In this document: in pieces, positions 61,047 through 64,000 of the stretch
Layout: each line of letters opens with the position of its first letter
Position numbering within the stretch: position 1 is the first letter of the stretch
NCBI GenBank assembly: GCA_013695355.1
Contig: JACDAQ010000014.1
Span: forward strand, 62,001 to 126,000
Direction: 5' to 3'
Source of the DNA: Candidatus Protochlamydia sp.
GTDB taxonomy: Bacteria > Chlamydiota > Chlamydiia > Chlamydiales > Parachlamydiaceae
DNA: 64,000 nucleotides
The notes under the pieces: model-generated
The model's input: only the letters and a program-made list of their open reading frames with translations
What the model was told of the DNA's origin: nothing
Databases searched by the model: none
Made by a program: the position numbers and the translations under genes

Positions 61047-62828
61047 ATGGCGATTTTTAAGAAAGAAAGTTTAGAGGCCCTTAAACAAAGGGTCGATCTG
61101 GTCGAGGTTTTATCTTCCCATTTGGATTTAAAACGCAGTGGAGCTTCCTACAAAGGACTTTGCCCCTTCCATGATGAAAAATCACCCTCTTTCATTGTTC
61201 AGAAAGGAGATTCTCACTATCACTGTTTTGGCTGCGGCGCTCACGGAGATGCGATCCAATTTTTGATGGCCCATCAAAAAATAAGCTTTAGCGAAGCGGT
61301 GGAGAGCCTAGGCCAGCGTTTTCATCTTCATCTTGAAAAAGTAGAAGAGGGGAGCGAACCGAAGGGGCTAAATAAGGTGGTTTTAAAAACAGCCCTTGAA
61401 ATAGCCTCGCAGTTTTTTCATTTCTATCTTTTATATACCTCTGAAGGACATGAAGCTTTAGCGTATCTCTATGAGCGGGGAATAGACCTTCAGTTTATCA
61501 GGCATTTTCAACTCGGACTGGCCCCAAAGAGCTCCGGAATTTTTCGAAAGATCATGCATTCCAAAGGGATCAAGGATGAGGTCATGCTGGAAGCCGGCCT
61601 ATTGGCTTCGAATCAGAACGGCCAGATTAGGGAGTTCTTTAATGACCGGATTTTATTTCCCATCCACCACCATCTAGGAAACATCATTGGCTTTTCCGGC
61701 CGGAAGTATAAGGAAGAGACTTTTGGTGGCAAATACGTCAATACGCCAGAAACGCCCTTATTTAAAAAATCTCGAGTATTATTTGGTTTGAACTATTCAC
61801 GCAGGCGCATTGCTAAAGAAAGGAAAGCTATCATTGTTGAAGGGCAGGTCGATGCCTTGCGTCTGATCCAGACAGGGCTCAACCTGACGGTAGCTGGTCA
61901 GGGCACTGCCTTTGGAGAAGAGCATGTTCGAGAGCTGGTGAATTTGGGTTTAAACCAGGTCTATCTTGCAATGGATTCTGACAAAGCAGGGCAGGAAGCT
62001 GCAAGTAAAATAGGTCATCTTTTTCAAAAAGAGGGGATCGAGGTCCGCATAGTTAATATGCCGGCAGGCAGCGATCCAGATAGCTTTATCCTTAGCCAAG
62101 GTCCCGATGCTTTTTTGAAATTACTGACTTCAAGCAGCGATTACATTCAATTTCTTGTAAAGCATTTATCGCAGGACATTAATTTAGATTCTCCCGCGGG
62201 CAAAAATGAAATGGTGCAGAAAGCGACGAAAATGATCAGGGAATGGGACCATCCTTTAATGGTGCATGAAACATTGCGCAAACTTGCCCATATTTTAAAA
62301 GTACCCGAAGATATAATAGGAGTAGGGAAAGACCACTTGCCGAATATCTATATTAAAAAGTCTGCAAGTGTGGGACATCAAAGCATTGATCCCGACCGTA
62401 TTTTGGAAACTGATCTGCTGCGCTGGCTTTTGTTATTTGGACAAGAATTGAACCGTCTGGTTGAAATTGTAAGAGCAAATTTAATGAAAGAAGATTTCAG
62501 AATTAGCATTTGCCAAAAAATATTTGAGGTCTATAAAGAAAATTATGAGAACCAGCGGCCTTGCGACCTTCTTTCATTGGCTATTGATTTAGACGATGCA
62601 GAGGGGCAGCTAGTTTTGTCCGATTTAATCCAGAAAAGAATTAATAAGGAGCGGGCCGAGCAACTTTTAATCGAAACGGTTCAAAAAATATTAGACCGGA
62701 ATTGGATGTTAAAAAGGGAAGATATCAAAATCAAGGTCCAAAGCGGCAGCTGTTCTGACGAGGAAGCTTTCCTATTGATCCAACAATTCGATGAGTTGAA
62801 GCGAAATCCACCCAAAATAAAGCTATAG
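61047..62828 (+). CDS. dnaG: DNA primase
   Basis: Synthesises RNA primers at the replication fork. The CHC2 zinc domain uses Cys39, His42, Cys60 and Cys63 (CPFHDEKSPSF, HYHCFGCGAHGD). The RNA polymerase core follows with YEERGIDLQF-type and NDRILFPIHHHLGNIIGFSGR segments, then the TOPRIM domain with IIVEGQVDAL, GTAFGEEHV and AMDSDKAGQEAA. The C-terminal helicase-binding part is present but diverged. I chose the ATG at 61047 (AGGTGG upstream), giving 593 residues, over a GTG at 61035. It precedes a DCC-family gene 12 bases downstream, near glyS as in other Chlamydiae. Confidence 0.95.
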   Translation: MAIFKKESLEALKQRVDLVEVLSSHLDLKRSGASYKGLCPFHDEKSPSFIVQKGDSHYHCFGCGAHGDAIQFLMAHQKISFSEAVESLGQRFHLHLEKVEEGSEPKGLNKVVLKTALEIASQFFHFYLLYTSEGHEALAYLYERGIDLQFIRHFQLGLAPKSSGIFRKIMHSKGIKDEVMLEAGLLASNQNGQIREFFNDRILFPIHHHLGNIIGFSGRKYKEETFGGKYVNTPETPLFKKSRVLFGLNYSRRRIAKERKAIIVEGQVDALRLIQTGLNLTVAGQGTAFGEEHVRELVNLGLNQVYLAMDSDKAGQEAASKIGHLFQKEGIEVRIVNMPAGSDPDSFILSQGPDAFLKLLTSSSDYIQFLVKHLSQDINLDSPAGKNEMVQKATKMIREWDHPLMVHETLRKLAHILKVPEDIIGVGKDHLPNIYIKKSASVGHQSIDPDRILETDLLRWLLLFGQELNRLVEIVRANLMKEDFRISICQKIFEVYKENYENQRPCDLLSLAIDLDDAEGQLVLSDLIQKRINKERAEQLLIETVQKILDRNWMLKREDIKIKVQSGSCSDEEAFLLIQQFDELKRNPPKIKL

Positions 62829-62840
62829 TAAGGAGCTGCT

Positions 62841-63266
62841 TTGGAAAAAGATAAACGTTTGAAGCATTTGGTCTTCTACGATGGGGAATGCGGGTTGTGC
62901 GATCATGTTGTGCAATTCCTTTTAAACGCAGATACGCAAGAAATATTTGTTTTTGCGCCGCTGCAAGGAGAAACCGCAAAAAAACTTTTGGCCGCCCTTC
63001 CTTCCAGCCTTAAACAGGCCGACAGCATCGTTTTAATTGAAAATTACGAATCAATTGATCCTGAGATCTATGTTTTATCAAAGGCTGTATTTAGAATAAC
63101 CTGGCTATTAGGCGATGCCTGGGCTATAATTGGGACGCTTTCATTTTTGCCTTCCTTTTTATTTGACTGGGGCTACCGTCTAGTTGCAAAAAACCGCCAC
63201 CGTTTTTTTCCTATAACACAGTGTGTTATTCCAAGGGCTGATCAAAAAGAGCGCTATTTGAACTAA
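62841..63266 (+). CDS. DCC-family (DUF393) thiol-disulfide oxidoreductase-like protein, TTG start
   Basis: A 141-residue protein with LVFYDGECGLCDHVVQFLL near its start: a thioredoxin-like fold with the Asp-Gly-x-Cys-x-x-Cys motif that names the DCC family. The final RRADQKERYL and the FLPSFLFDWGYRLVAKNRHR segment are also typical. The start is TTG 62841, supported by AAGGAG at ideal spacing and by the absence of a closer ATG or GTG; a rare start may limit its level. It is co-transcribed with dnaG (12-base gap). The partner is unknown. Confidence 0.9.
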   Translation: MEKDKRLKHLVFYDGECGLCDHVVQFLLNADTQEIFVFAPLQGETAKKLLAALPSSLKQADSIVLIENYESIDPEIYVLSKAVFRITWLLGDAWAIIGTLSFLPSFLFDWGYRLVAKNRHRFFPITQCVIPRADQKERYLN

Positions 63267-63317
63267 AAGATTTATATTAATGGGAACTTGGATTTTGGTT
63301 GGCCTGCTGCTAGGTTG

Positions 63318-63420
63318 CTTTACCACATTATGCCGTCCTTTCAGGACTCTTTTTTTTGCTGAACTTACCCAGGCCTGCGCTGCGCTTGACCTTGGCTGTA
63401 ATATATGGTCTTTCTAGCCT
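63318..63420 (-). repeat. Degenerate REP-like element
   Basis: On the minus strand it reads as an AAGCGCAGCGCAGGCCTGGG block, then GAGTCCTGAAAGGACGGC about 20 bases on. From memory this order matches REP-type repeats of other phyla that accompany REP-associated transposases. GTCCT/AGGAC with a following T-run on the + strand (63335-63357) could also act as a terminator for dnaG. Its identity is by recollection only. Confidence 0.35.
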
Positions 63421-63494
63421 TAAGTGAAACTAGAAAACCAAATCTTGAACGTTCAATGTCTACGATCTTTTTAAACAGCTTAAAAATTTAGTAG

Positions 63495-64000
63495 CTATTT
63501 TTTTTCCTGAATTTTACTAAAATCCAATACTTCGCCAAATAAATTAAACACCTTATACAGTAAGGCCAAACGGTTTTTTCTGATCTGTTCTTCATCAGAC
63601 AAAATCTTAACCTTATCAAAAAGATCAGCTAAGGCGGGCTGAACTTTTGCGATCAACTCATAAGCCTGGTTATAGTCCCTTTTTGAAATGGAATCTTCAA
63701 ATGCCTTTTGTTGTCCTTCAAGCAGCTGATAAAGCTTTTTTTCAGGTTCTTCCCTTAGCAGTGCCACAGAAACATTAGCCCCATCGTTTCCCTGAATTTG
63801 CCCTTTGGCCCGTTTGTAAACTTCAAAAAGAGAAGTAAATTGATGGACCGAATCTTTTCTGAAGTGATGCAAGGCTTTGACCCTAGAAAACGTGTCATAA
63901 ATATCAACACAGCCATGAGAAAGGCTCGCCTCTATTTCGTCTTTAGAAAATCCATAATCGAGAAACACAGTTTTCACACGGTTAATAATGAATTGTTCAA
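63495..64000 (-). CDS. glyS: Glycyl-tRNA synthetase beta subunit, C-terminal part (partial)
   Basis: The 3' end of a gene running off the right edge; the frame stays open to position 64000 (…EQFIINRVKTVFLDYGFSKD). The segment EASLSHGCVDIYDTFSRVKA and the following helices (FTSLFEVYKRAKGQIQGN) match the anticodon-binding C-terminal region of GlyS. In Chlamydiae the alpha and beta subunits are fused in one chain (GlyQS). Whether that holds here cannot be seen. It is convergent with the dnaG operon. The apparent GTG start at 63977 is internal. Confidence 0.9.
   Translation of the reverse strand, partial: EQFIINRVKTVFLDYGFSKDEIEASLSHGCVDIYDTFSRVKALHHFRKDSVHQFTSLFEVYKRAKGQIQGNDGANVSVALLREEPEKKLYQLLEGQQKAFEDSISKRDYNQAYELIAKVQPALADLFDKVKILSDEEQIRKNRLALLYKVFNLFGEVLDFSKIQEKK

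Overview
The window reads as a chromosome segment of an environmental, amoeba-associated chlamydia (Parachlamydiaceae-like; Protochlamydia or a close relative). I base this on recognisable chlamydial genes (methionine aminopeptidase with an N-terminal SEC-C zinc motif, a type III secretion chaperone of the SycD/LcrH family, LL-diaminopimelate aminotransferase, several bilobed-hydrophobic Inc-like proteins) and on eukaryote-like ubiquitin-system genes (BTB-LRR, F-box, USP-type deubiquitinase) known to be expanded in Parachlamydiaceae. DNA is AT-rich, genes sit on both strands, and gaps are often several hundred bases long with many short palindromic repeats. No rRNA, tRNA, CRISPR or intact transposase gene was seen.

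Layout. 1-9.5 kb: a small ankyrin-like membrane protein, map, then a + strand run trmB - unknown - pgi - unknown - xerD, followed by an Inc-like protein, an acidic-tail protein and a glycine-zipper lipoprotein on the minus strand. 9.8-18.3 kb: a type III secretion chaperone, two tandem alpha/beta-hydrolase paralogues, the gatCAB amidotransferase operon, and a 645-residue orphan. 18.9-27.2 kb: a YfcH-like epimerase, a 1226-residue BTB-LRR protein, a beta-barrel outer membrane protein, and a USP-type deubiquitinase. 27.4-37.8 kb: recN, a membrane-anchored unknown, rnhC, a Cys4-domain membrane protein, a RodZ-like HTH gene coupled to a DUF368 lipid-carrier transporter, truA, two MarC paralogues, and a decaying cluster of four small membrane-protein paralogues. 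37.9-43.0 kb: one minus-strand operon pld-dapB-dapA-dapL-thiL. 43.1-51.6 kb: divergent coiled-coil Inc-like genes, recD2, yheT and an F-box repeat protein. 51.8-58.0 kb: proC, a secreted DUF1796 protein, acs, and proBA. 58.4-64 kb: dinB, an exported dual-specificity phosphatase fused to an EcsC-like domain, dnaG, a DCC thiol-disulfide oxidoreductase and the 3' end of glyS.

How they work together. Housekeeping genes cover lysine/meso-DAP precursor synthesis by the DapL route, the full proline pathway, Gln-tRNA formation by GatCAB, and repair (recN, recD2, dinB). Between them lie host-interaction genes: a BTB adaptor, an F-box adaptor, a deubiquitinase and a ubiquitin-associated-type Cys4 protein make this 30 kb stretch rich in candidates for manipulating host ubiquitin signalling, with a type III chaperone and three Inc-like proteins nearby.

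The most instructive sequence-level observation is a ~160 bp terminal-inverted-repeat element (three copies, no coding capacity). One copy at 36629-36793 splits a membrane-protein gene. Removing it with one copy of the flanking TA restores the reading frame and its alignment to neighbouring paralogues, identifying it as a TA-targeting MITE. At least four further families of short palindromes occupy the intergenic spaces and in places supply stop codons or terminator-like hairpins.
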